In this document: one piece after another, positions 33,954 through 42,215 of the stretch
Numbering within the stretch: the first letter of the stretch is position 1
Layout of the letters: each line of letters starts with the position of its first letter
Origin: an uncultured Bacteroidales bacterium
GTDB lineage: Bacteria; Bacteroidota; Bacteroidia; Bacteroidales; UBA932
Length of the DNA stretch: 64,000 nt
NCBI GenBank assembly: GCA_934725015.1
Contig: CAKVAS010000005.1
Location: 1-64,000, forward strand
Reading direction: 5' to 3'
The notes under the pieces: model-generated
Databases searched by the model: none
The model's input: only the letters and a program-made list of their open reading frames with translations
Told to the model about the DNA's origin: nothing
Made by a program: the position numbers and the translations under genes

Positions 33954-35065
33954 ATGATTATACATAGGGACAGATACTTACAAGAACTGAGAAGCGTAAT
34001 GCACAACGGAATGATTAAAATTTATTATTGAATTACATCGATGGGCATATCACAGATAACGATATGTACTACATACTGTTGGATGAAATTCAACTTGTTT
34101 CGGAATTTGAAGACGTGCTCAACAGCTATCTGAAAATTAAAAATGCAGATGTATATGTGACCGGCAGTAACAGCCGGATGTTGTCCAGTGACATAAAAAC
34201 TGAATTTCGTGGTCGAGGGTATGAAATTAGACTCCATCCCCTGAGTTTTTCGGAATTCCTCAAGGCAGGACAATACGAAAATGAACTTTCTGCGCTACAA
34301 GACTATATGATTTATGGAGGAATGCCGCAAATTGTGTCTTTTTCAAAGAAAAAAGAGAAAGAAAATTATCTCAAATCACTGTTTCAAGGAACTTATATAC
34401 GCGATATAAAAGAACGCTACAGCATTAAAAATGATGATGATTTGAGTGAACTTATAGACATCATTGCTTCAAACATCGGCTGCTTGACAAATCCGACGAA
34501 CCTTGAAAATACATTCAAGTCCGTAAAAGGTCATAGTATTTCGGACACGACTATACAAAGTTATCTTGGAATGTTGCAGGATGCATTTATGTTGGAAAAA
34601 GCCATTCGATATGATATTAAAGGAAAGCATTACATCAACACTCCCTCAAAATACTACTTTGAAGATGTCGGACTACGAAATGCCCGTCTGAATTACCGTC
34701 AGATTGATGGTGGCCATCTTATGGAAAATATCATATATAACGAGCTTCGTGTCAGAGGGTATTCTGTTGATGTGGGACAAGTTGAGGTGAGAACGACAAA
34801 TGATGATGGAAAGAAAGTACGAAAACTACTGGAAGTGGACTTCATTTGCAACAGCGGGGACAAACGTGTGTACATACAATCAGCACTTGACATACCCACA
34901 CAAGAAAAAGTTGAACAGGAAACCAATTCCCTCCGTCATATCAAAGACGGATTTCCTAAAATGGTCATTGTAGGAGGGCTGACACCTTCTCATGTGAATG
35001 CAGACGGCATATCTATCATAAATGTAATAGATTTCCTTAAAGAGGCGGAAGGAAATCTGCTATAA
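33954..35065 (+). pseudogene. DUF4143 AAA ATPase with deleted Walker A
   Basis: The first frame from 33954 (MIIHRDRYLQELRSVMHNGM) is a typical start for this ATPase family but stops at TGA after IKIYY. The rest, including the Walker B-like YYILLDEIQLV, VYVTGSNSRML and the DUF4143 C-terminal domain (YFEDVGLRNARLN), continues in another frame from about 34025 to 35065. The Walker A segment expected between the two parts is absent. A deletion with frameshift therefore removed the nucleotide-binding loop. Initiation at the TTG at 34028 would give a 345-residue protein without ATPase capacity. Confidence 0.8.
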
Positions 35066-35119
35066 ACAAATTCGCCAAAAGGAAGATACCCTTGTCATTG
35101 GCCATTAGGGCACAGCCCA

Positions 35120-35151
35120 CCTGACGAGGTGGATTTCTCCACGACGTCAGG
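35120..35151. terminator. hairpin between the broken ATPase gene and pyrG
   Basis: CCTGACG (35120-35126) pairs with CGTCAGG (35145-35151), with an inner GTGGA/TCCAC stem. It lies between convergent 3' ends and could serve both. Confidence 0.55.
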
Positions 35152-35168
35152 AGAGCTTGACTTTCGGA

Positions 35169-36806
35169 TTATTTCGTCTTCGGTCCGGACTTTTTCGCTC
35201 CGCCTTCGGCATTTTTCATCGCGGCCTTGATGAAGGCGACGAAAATCGGCTGAGGGTTCTCCGGGGTGCTCTTGTATTCCGGGTGGAACTGCACGCCGAT
35301 GAAGAACGGATGGGTCGGAAGTTCGACGATTTCCACAAGGCGGGTGTCAGGGTTGCGTCCGGAGGCTATGAGGCCGCCCTTCTCGAAGAGGCCGAGGAAG
35401 TCGCTGTTGAGCTCGTAGCGGTGGCGGTGACGCTCGGAAATCTTGGTGGTGCCGTAAATCTTCTCGGCGAGCGAACCCGGCTTGATTTCGCAGTCGTATG
35501 CGCCTAAACGCATGGTTCCGCCCTTTGAAGTCGTGCTCTTCTGATCCTCCATGAGGTTGATGACAGGGAAGGTGGCGTTCGGATTGACCTCCGTCGAGCA
35601 GGCTCCGTCCATTCCGAGCACGTCGCGGGCAAACTCGACGACGCACATCTGCATTCCGAGGCATATCCCGAAGAACGGTATTCCGTGCTCGCGGGCATAT
35701 TTTATCGCCACAATCTTTCCTTCGAGTCCCCTCTCTCCGAATCCAGGGGCGACGAGGATGCCGTTCATCTTTCCGAGCAGTTCCTCAGCGTTAGCCTCAT
35801 TGAGGTTCTCACTATGGATGTACTGGACGTTGACCTTGCACTCGTTTGCAGCCGCGGCGTGGACGAATGCCTCGCGGATGGACTTGTAGGCATCCTGAAG
35901 GTCGTATTTCCCGACGAGGGCGATGTTGACCTCATGCTTGGGGTTGTCAAGCCTGCGGAGGAAGTCGTTCCACTTGTCGAGGTTCGGCTCCGGAGCGTCG
36001 GTGATGGCGAAGTGGTTCAGGACAAGCTTGTCGAGCCCCTCTTCCTTCATCTTGAGCGGCACCTTATATATGGAGTCGGCGTCAATCGACTGGATGACGT
36101 GCCCCGGCTTCACGTTGCAGAACAGGGCGACCTTCTTGCGGAGTTCCGGCGAGAGGTCGTACTCGGTGCGGCACACGATGATGTCCGGCTGCACGCCGCT
36201 CTGCTGGAGCATCTGCACTGAGTGTTGGGTCGGCTTGGTCTTGAGTTCCTTGGCGGCCCTGAGGTAAGGCACAAGGGTGAGGTGTATCGTCACGCAGTCC
36301 TCCTCGGGGAGTTCCCACTGGAGCTGGCGCACGGCCTCGACAAAGGGGTGCGACTCCATGTCGCCGACGGTTCCGCCGATTTCGGTGATGATGACGTCGT
36401 AGTCACGGGTCTTGGAAAGGAGCATCATGCGGCGCTTGATTTCGTCGGTGATGTGAGGGACAATCTGCACGGTCTTCCCGAGGTACGCGCCCTCGCGCTC
36501 CTTATTGATGACTGTGTTGTAAATCTTTCCCGTGGTGACGTTGTTCGCCTTCGAGGTATAGACTCCGAGGAACCGCTCGTAATGCCCGAGGTCAAGGTCG
36601 GTCTCCGCGCCGTCCTCAGTGACATAGCACTCGCCGTGCTCGTATGGGTTGAGCGTGCCCGGGTCGATGTTGATGTAAGGGTCGAATTTCTGGATTGTTA
36701 CCTTCAGACCCCGTGCCTGAAGAAGCTTTGCGAGAGATGCGGAAATGATTCCCTTTCCGAGGGAGGATGCTACACCACCTGTGACGAAAACGTACTTTGT
36801 GTTCAT
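35169..36806 (-). CDS. pyrG: CTP synthase
   Basis: A 545-residue enzyme that aminates UTP to CTP with ATP and glutamine. The N-terminal synthetase domain has the P-loop GGVASSLGKGI and the motifs DPYINIDPGTLNPYEHGE and GGTVGDMES. The C-terminal class I glutamine amidotransferase domain has the nucleophile Cys in FGICLGMQM and the His-Glu pair in VQFHPEYKS. The length is normal. The start at 36806 is the conserved MNTKYVFVTGG; a 39-residue upstream extension of the frame is not part of the family. In many Bacteroidetes yidC follows pyrG; it is not here. Confidence 0.97.
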   Translation of the reverse strand: MNTKYVFVTGGVASSLGKGIISASLAKLLQARGLKVTIQKFDPYINIDPGTLNPYEHGECYVTEDGAETDLDLGHYERFLGVYTSKANNVTTGKIYNTVINKEREGAYLGKTVQIVPHITDEIKRRMMLLSKTRDYDVIITEIGGTVGDMESHPFVEAVRQLQWELPEEDCVTIHLTLVPYLRAAKELKTKPTQHSVQMLQQSGVQPDIIVCRTEYDLSPELRKKVALFCNVKPGHVIQSIDADSIYKVPLKMKEEGLDKLVLNHFAITDAPEPNLDKWNDFLRRLDNPKHEVNIALVGKYDLQDAYKSIREAFVHAAAANECKVNVQYIHSENLNEANAEELLGKMNGILVAPGFGERGLEGKIVAIKYAREHGIPFFGICLGMQMCVVEFARDVLGMDGACSTEVNPNATFPVINLMEDQKSTTSKGGTMRLGAYDCEIKPGSLAEKIYGTTKISERHRHRYELNSDFLGLFEKGGLIASGRNPDTRLVEIVELPTHPFFIGVQFHPEYKSTPENPQPIFVAFIKAAMKNAEGGAKKSGPKTK

Positions 36807-36958
36807 AAATAGAGAAAAAAAAAACATCCGACGACCGTCGAAGTCCTGCCTCATAAAGAAGCCCTGCCGGCAGTCTCCCGCCAACAGGGGCACAAAATTA
36901 CTCCTTTTTTCCGTTCCTGCCAAATATTTTCCGACACATATTTTTTGAAAATGCAGCC

Positions 36959-37075
36959 ATTCGGCCGAAAAAGTGTGACGGAATGATGATTATTCGGTCG
37001 AAAAAGTGTGACGGAACGACGATTATTCGGTCTAAAAAGTGTGACGAAACGATGATTATTCGGTCGAAAAAGTGT
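36959..37075 (+). repeat. 33-bp tandem repeat (3.5 copies) before an ATPase gene
   Basis: Units start at 36959, 36992, 37025 and 37058 with an exact 33-base period; each begins ATTCGGTCGAAAAAGTGTGA with one or two changes. The last unit is cut after 18 bases, where the TATATTTG promoter box begins. The array occupies most of the gap between pyrG and the ATPase gene. Confidence 0.92.
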
Positions 37076-37082
37076 ATATTTG
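37075..37082 (+). promoter_or_regulatory. TAnnTTTG box of the DUF4143 ATPase gene
   Basis: TATATTTG is fused to the end of the last 33-bp repeat and lies 24 bases before the ATG at 37107. A TTG start at 37080 would lie inside the box and is rejected. Confidence 0.75.
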
Positions 37083-37106
37083 CAGGCGAATAACGTAAGA
37101 GACAAG

Positions 37107-38513
37107 ATGTTACGCAGAAAAATGGAAAACACTCTGTTGGAGTGGAAAAACGCAAAGGACAAGAAACCGCTCGTCATCAATGGAATAAGACAGTGCGGAA
37201 AGACATTCATCGTCAAGAAGTTTGCAAGGCAGAACTACCGCAGTGTAGTATATATGAACTTCATACTCGAACCGGACAAGGCCACGGCTTTTTCGGGAAA
37301 CAAGGACATAGACACGATTATCCTGAGCCTGTCGTCCATGATTCCGGGATCCAAGTTCATTCCCGGACAGACCTGCATCATTCTCGACGAAATACAGGAT
37401 TGCCCGGAAGCCAGGACAGCCCTCAAATCCTTCAAGGAAGACGGAAGATTCGACGTCATTGCGACAGGTTCTCTTTTGGGAGTCAAAGGATATGGGGAGA
37501 AACGGCAAGACTCCGGAATGACCGCAAAAAATTCAATTCCTGTCGGACACGAAACTATTGTGGAAATGTATCCGCTTGACTTTGAGGAGTTTCTTTGGGC
37601 AAATGGCGTCAATGAAAAAGTCTTGGAGTCAGTTTCGCAGAGCCTGAGGAATGAGGTTCCGGTTCATGAGGGCATCCATAATGCCATGACCACATTGCTG
37701 CACAGGTACATTATTGTAGGAGGTCTGCCGGCTGCGGTGAATAAATTTTTAGAAACGAAGGACATCGGCCAGGTGTATAAAGTACAGAGGGAAATTCTGG
37801 ACGAATATGAAGACGACATGGTCAAATATGCCGACGATTCCGACAAGCCGCGCATAAGAGAATGTTTTGAATCAATACCGAAGCAGCTCGCGAGGGAGAA
37901 CAAGAAATTCCAATACTCCGTCATCAGGAAAGGTGCAAGGGCTTCGGAATATTCCGGCTGCCTGCAATGGATGGAGGACGCCGGGATAATAAGGAGATGC
38001 TACAATGTCACCGCTACTGAACTGCCGCTCACGGGGAATGCCATCGAAGACTGCTTCAAGGTCTATGTGCAGGACATCGGTCTGCTCATCGCCATGCTCG
38101 ATTTCGGGACGCAGGCGGACATACTGCAAGGGAATCTCGGAGGCTACAAGGGGGCGATTTTTGAAAATCTGATGGCGGACTTTCTTTGCAAATCCAGCAC
38201 TCCGCTTTACTATTTTCATAAGGACAGCGGACTGGAACTCGATTTTCTGATACGCCGAGGCGGCAAATGCACTCCGATTGAGGTAAAGGCGACAACAGGA
38301 AAGAGCAAGAGCCTCAACACGGTGCTGAAAAACAAGGACGTATATCACATTGACAATGCCCTGAAATTCGGCAACTACAATGTAGGACGCAACGGAGGCA
38401 TTCTCACCCTTCCTCTATATATGGGTTTTATGATAAGAACCGGGGATGACTTGGGCGTCGTTCCTGATGTTGACGTAGAGAAGCTCAATAGTCTGGTTCA
38501 GAAAGAAATCTGA
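37107..38513 (+). CDS. AAA ATPase with C-terminal DUF4143 domain
   Basis: A 468-residue protein with the Walker A INGIRQCGKTFIVK near residue 30 and the Walker B TCIILDEIQDC near 100. A winged-helix-like middle region follows, then a DUF4143 domain whose core (GLELDFLIRRGGKCTPIEVKA) has the Asp and Glu-x-Lys pattern of PD-(D/E)xK nucleases. Members are abundant, rapidly duplicated accessory genes in Bacteroidetes and archaea; the function is unsettled, with defence or DNA-linked roles proposed. This copy is intact, unlike the relative at 33954. The tandem repeat upstream may act in its control. Confidence 0.85.
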   Translation: MLRRKMENTLLEWKNAKDKKPLVINGIRQCGKTFIVKKFARQNYRSVVYMNFILEPDKATAFSGNKDIDTIILSLSSMIPGSKFIPGQTCIILDEIQDCPEARTALKSFKEDGRFDVIATGSLLGVKGYGEKRQDSGMTAKNSIPVGHETIVEMYPLDFEEFLWANGVNEKVLESVSQSLRNEVPVHEGIHNAMTTLLHRYIIVGGLPAAVNKFLETKDIGQVYKVQREILDEYEDDMVKYADDSDKPRIRECFESIPKQLARENKKFQYSVIRKGARASEYSGCLQWMEDAGIIRRCYNVTATELPLTGNAIEDCFKVYVQDIGLLIAMLDFGTQADILQGNLGGYKGAIFENLMADFLCKSSTPLYYFHKDSGLELDFLIRRGGKCTPIEVKATTGKSKSLNTVLKNKDVYHIDNALKFGNYNVGRNGGILTLPLYMGFMIRTGDDLGVVPDVDVEKLNSLVQKEI

Positions 38514-38519
38514 ACAAAA

Positions 38520-38546
38520 AGCCTCGAAGAGTCCGGCTTCGAGGCT
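38520..38546. terminator. bidirectional hairpin terminator
   Basis: AGCCTCGAAG pairs with CTTCGAGGCT around AGTCCGG. It separates the ATPase gene from the convergent sialidase remnant and is preceded by an A run that would be a T run on the minus strand. Confidence 0.8.
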
Positions 38547-38554
38547 TGGAGGAA

Positions 38555-39925
38555 TCATTTCAGGCGGATGCGCTGCCAGGTGGAGCGGAGGGCCGGGTCG
38601 GAGAGGGAGAAGGCGACGGAGCCGGACGGGGTGACGGCCTCGGCATAGAGGCAGAGATAGTCTCCCGTGGCGGCATTGCCGAGCTCGCTCAGCGGTACGG
38701 CGATTTCAGTTGCGACGCCTCGGCGGCCGTCGGATGTCGTGCCGCTTGCGGAGGCGGATACCGGGGAGAGGCGCTTGGCCTCAACCTTGCCCGTAGCCGA
38801 GTCGATGCTGAGTATGCCGTATTTCCTTGAACCGGCAGGGGCAAGACGAAGGTTCAGACGGTGTGCGCCGACGGTCGCTCCGGACTCCGGCGCGGGCTCT
38901 GAAACATCGGAATCAGTCGCGGGCTCTGAATCCCAGCCGCCCAATGATGGAGAAGCAGCGCCGCAGGCGAATGCGGTTTCGACAAGAAGGTAGAGATTCT
39001 TGTCGTCGTGACGGGCACGGACGAGGGTCTCGTCACCTTCACCGGAAGAAAGGAACAGAGCCTGAGCGCCGTCCCATTCCGAGCCGTCGCCGTCCACGAG
39101 AACCGGAGCGGCAGCCGCGTCAATGCGGTGGTTCAGCCACAGGCGCTCAACCTGAAGTCCCTTGTCACAGTGCATGGCGGCGACCATTGTGCAGGGACTG
39201 TCAACCTCAATTGAGCCCCAGAATCCGTTGCCCGGCAAAGGATAGGACCAATCTTCCTCCCACGAGGAGCCGGAAGGGCACTGTCCCTTGCTGTCGAGAA
39301 CCTTGACCTTGAATATGTTGGAATTATTGCAGCTCAGCACGGCTTCGCCGGACGGGAAGACCGCCACATATCCCGACCCTCCGGGGACAACGTTTGAGGC
39401 TCTTTTTACCGGTCCCTCGCTGTTCTCTCCGAGGTCCTTCCATTCAAGGCCGTCATTCCACACGACCGACATCCGGCAATAGCTCCGGCCCTGATTGCTG
39501 GCAGGAGATTCGAGCCTCGCCTCAAGGAAGCCCAGAATTGTCTTCCCGTCATTGAGGACACGGAAGCTCGGCATCTGGTCGGTGTATATTCCCGTGCCGG
39601 TGTATTCCGTGGAAGGTCCGTCGTAGAAATACTTGAACTGACGGCATACCCTTATCTTCTCTCCCCATGTGTAGCCGTTGTCGGAGGAAATCATCACCGA
39701 CGTGCCTGAATTGCGGCATTGAGGGGTTGCATCCGTGAAATAGCAGTGTATGCGGCCGTCGGGAAGCACAAGCAGGTAGGGTTTCCAGTTGCAGAGGTCG
39801 TAGATGTGATGAGGTTCGGACCAAGTGCGTCCGTTGTCCCCGCTGCGGATTGTGCAGAGCCCTGAACCCATGTTCTGCAGATAATGGTCCTGAGCCCGAT
39901 ATGAGCATACGGCAAGAATCGGCTC
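38555..39925 (-). pseudogene. 5'-truncated BNR-propeller glycoside hydrolase with CBM9-like tail
   Basis: The readable frame gives the C-terminal ~456 residues of a protein homologous to that encoded at 47777-49567: Asp-box repeats (SGDNGRTWSE, SSDNGYTWGE), IYTDQMPSFRVLNDGKTILG, GFWGSIEVDSP, WLNHRI and a C-terminal CBM9-like part (VDGDGSEWDGAQALFL). The homology runs up to PILAVCSYRA near 39922 and stops at TGA (39926-39928). About 190 N-terminal residues, including the signal peptide, are missing. The break abuts the equally truncated regulator on the other strand. It probably makes no exported enzyme. Confidence 0.82.
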
Positions 39926-39962
39926 TCAGGCGGCGGAAGTCCGCGGGAATGAGCCGAAGGAC

Positions 39963-40772
39963 ATGGAGGAAGCCGGCTACGAAGAAGAGGCATGGGAAGA
40001 GAAGCCGTCGCCGCAGAGGTTCAGCGTCGCCGTCGCCGAGGACAGCGTCGAGCTGAGAGAATATATCGTTTCCCAGCTTTCTTCAGAATACCGTGTCTAT
40101 AGCGTCGAAAACGGCGCGTCCGCGCTCAAATGCCTCCACGAGCACAACATAGACCTGCTGATTTCGGACATTGCGATGCCTCAGATGAACGGAGTGGAAT
40201 TGTGCCGGAAGGTACGCTCGGATGTGGACATTTCGCACGTGATGATTATAATAATCAGCGGGATGAACGACCTGTCAAAGAAAATAGAGTGCATGCAGAA
40301 CGGGGCGAACCTCTACATCGAGAAGCCTTTCGACATCTACTATCTCAAGGTCTGCGCCGCCAACCTCCTCGACAAGATGAACCTCACCCGCAAGACGCTG
40401 CGCAACAGCCTGAGTGCCGAGGACGAGGGAGCGGCCTCACTCAGCAAGACAGACAGGGAATTTCTGCGCAGCGTCGATGAGGTCATTCTCCAGAACTTCT
40501 CCGACGCGGCATTCAACGTCGAGAACCTGAAGCACGCCCTGAACATGAGCAAGTCTTCCCTCCTGCGCAAGTTCAACCGCCTGCTCAACACCTCCCCGAA
40601 CAACTACATCCGCACGAAACGCCTGCTGATGGCAGCCCAGATGTTCGACGAGGGAGCCGACCGCGTCAGCGATGTCTGCTATTCCTGCGGATTCAACAGC
40701 ACGTCCTATTTCGCCAAGTGCTTTTTGAACTACTTTGGAACTACGCCGATAGAATATATGAAAAAGAAATAG
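39963..40772 (+). CDS. response regulator-AraC fragment of a hybrid two-component system
   Basis: A 269-residue frame with a receiver domain (VAVAEDSVELREYI, SDIAMPQMNGVELC, the phospho-acceptor Asp retained, KPFDIYYLKVCAANLL) and an AraC-type DNA-binding domain (DVCYSCGFNSTSYFAKCF). It is close to the C-terminus of the hybrid regulator at 54281-57937, including the linker. The sensor propeller, membrane helix and kinase are absent. The open frame extends to about 39924, where the homology of the opposite-strand hydrolase also ends. It could still be made from the ATG at 39963, but no promoter is seen and no cognate kinase part is present. Confidence 0.8.
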   Translation: MEEAGYEEEAWEEKPSPQRFSVAVAEDSVELREYIVSQLSSEYRVYSVENGASALKCLHEHNIDLLISDIAMPQMNGVELCRKVRSDVDISHVMIIIISGMNDLSKKIECMQNGANLYIEKPFDIYYLKVCAANLLDKMNLTRKTLRNSLSAEDEGAASLSKTDREFLRSVDEVILQNFSDAAFNVENLKHALNMSKSSLLRKFNRLLNTSPNNYIRTKRLLMAAQMFDEGADRVSDVCYSCGFNSTSYFAKCFLNYFGTTPIEYMKKK

Positions 40773-40798
40773 GTTGCCGGCCGGCAACCTATTTCTTT
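40765..40798. terminator. 34-bp perfect palindrome, bidirectional terminator
   Basis: AAGAAATAGGTTGCCGG and its exact complement meet with no loop bases. The element includes the stop of the regulator fragment and abuts the stop of the convergent hydrolase gene. Confidence 0.85.
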
Positions 40799-41879
40799 AT
40801 TTACTGAGTGTCACCGACTTGATGAAGTCGATTTCGGACTGGCTGTATGGGGTGCCGTCCTCGGTGAAGATGTCGTGGAACCAGACTTCCGGCATCGGGT
40901 CGCCCGGTTTGCTGCCCCAAGGCATATAGTAGGCGCACTTTCCGGTCGTGAGCCCCCAGTTGATTGCGCCTATTTTCTCGCGCTTCAGAATAGGGAGGCT
41001 CCCTTCGAAAGTGGAGCGCGGACGTCCCATATACTCCTGGCACACCATCGGACGGTTGAAAGGCTTCAGCATCTTTATGAAGGTCTCAAGTTCCTTGTCG
41101 TAGTAGCAGTGGAATGTGAGTATATCGACATTCTCGCAGATCCAGCTGACAATTTCAAGCTTTGTCCGCGTGCCGGCCGAACCCGGACGAATCCATATCG
41201 GAGCCGAGCACGGCTGCGACGGGTTCACCTCCCACGCCCACTTGAAGACTTCCTTGAGAAGAGGCAGGCTGTAGGCGCCCTCCTTCGGATTCTCCGGCTC
41301 ATTGTAGAGACACCAGTAGAGGATGCGGTCGCAGTCCTTGTAGGTGCGGAGGATGTCCTGCACATATTCCTTGAGCTTAGGCCACGACTCCGGGTTGTTC
41401 ACGTTCTGTGCTCCGGGCGACTGAATCCATCCCGAGCCGTGCACTCCCTTGACCGGCTGAGGCTGAGGGCCGAGCTGCGGGTTATTGAAGGTGCCGCCGT
41501 TGGTGAAGAAGGTGATGATGAGCTTCTGGCCGTGCTTCTCGGCTATGTCCATAAACTGATTGATGCGGGACTTGAACCCGTCCTTGTCAGCGTACCAGAG
41601 CATCTCGTGAAGATAGATGCGGAGGGTGTTGAAGCCTATGCTCTCGGCATATCCGAGCTCGCGGTCGATGATTTCGGGATTGAAAGTCTCGGGTTGCCAG
41701 AACTCGAACTGGTTGATTGCATAAGAAGGGACATAGTTGCAGCCCACCGGCCACTCCTGTTCCGCCCACCATGCGTTCGCCTTTTCCTCGGACCAGCGTC
41801 CGCCTTTCTCAGCCTTGCCGCAGCAGCCCGAAAGGGCTGCGACGGCGGCGATGGATAAAAGTATATTCCTTATTTTCAT
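40797..41879 (-). CDS. clan GH-A glycoside hydrolase lipoprotein (GH5-like)
   Basis: A 360-residue protein with a lipobox (AVAALSGCC), so it is membrane anchored. It folds as a TIM barrel by motif: GFNTLRIYLHEML, LIITFFTNGG, the acid/base Glu in WCLYNEPENP, FHCYYD and the nucleophile Glu in MVCQEYMGRP. Such proteins are often labelled 1,4-beta-xylanase or cellulase-family, but the true substrate is not known. It lies downstream of the complete PUL on the same strand, separated by a repeat array, so membership in that locus is likely but not certain. Confidence 0.78.
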   Translation of the reverse strand: MKIRNILLSIAAVAALSGCCGKAEKGGRWSEEKANAWWAEQEWPVGCNYVPSYAINQFEFWQPETFNPEIIDRELGYAESIGFNTLRIYLHEMLWYADKDGFKSRINQFMDIAEKHGQKLIITFFTNGGTFNNPQLGPQPQPVKGVHGSGWIQSPGAQNVNNPESWPKLKEYVQDILRTYKDCDRILYWCLYNEPENPKEGAYSLPLLKEVFKWAWEVNPSQPCSAPIWIRPGSAGTRTKLEIVSWICENVDILTFHCYYDKELETFIKMLKPFNRPMVCQEYMGRPRSTFEGSLPILKREKIGAINWGLTTGKCAYYMPWGSKPGDPMPEVWFHDIFTEDGTPYSQSEIDFIKSVTLSK

Positions 41880-41912
41880 ATAACTATATATCTTAATTTT
41901 TTTGATTGATGT

Positions 41913-42212
41913 AAAGATTTCTCGACTTCACTGCGTTTCGCTCGAAATGACAGAGGGGCGCACTGCCAGTTCTTCGACGGGTTTCTGTCAGTTCTTCGAC
42001 GGATTTCTGCCAGTTCACCGACTGTTTTCTGTCATTTCACCGACTGTTTTCTGTCATTTCACCGACTGTTTTCTGTCATTTCACCGACTGTTTTCTGCCA
42101 GTTCATCGACTGTTTTCTGTCATTTCATCGACGGGTTTCTGTCATTTCATCGACGGGTTTCTGTCATTTCATCGACGGGTTTCTGTCATTTCGAACGAAG
42201 TGAGAAATCTTT
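41913..42212. repeat. inverted-repeat element enclosing a 10 x 22-bp tandem array
   Basis: The left arm 41913-41953 (AAAGATTTCTCGACTTCACT to GCTCGAAATGACAG) and the right arm 42183-42212 (CTGTCATTTCGAACGAAGTG to AAATCTTT) are inverted copies of the type III repeat end. Between them are exactly ten 22-base units (41963-42182) such as CTGTCATTTCATCGACGGGT plus TT; three variants are clustered. The unit begins with the tip of the right arm. It ends three bases from the stop of the next gene. The 22-base period is not a multiple of three, so it is not coding. Confidence 0.92.
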
Positions 42213-42215
42213 GTG

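Noticed and set aside
36898..37155. Minus-strand frame with repeated FFDRIIIVPSH units
   Set aside because: It is only the translation of the 33-bp DNA repeat, whose period happens to be a multiple of three; it has no start context and overlaps a promoter.
41963..42182. 22-bp repeats as a CRISPR or as a repetitive protein
   Set aside because: Units are contiguous without spacers, and 22 is not a multiple of three, so the open frame across them is incidental.
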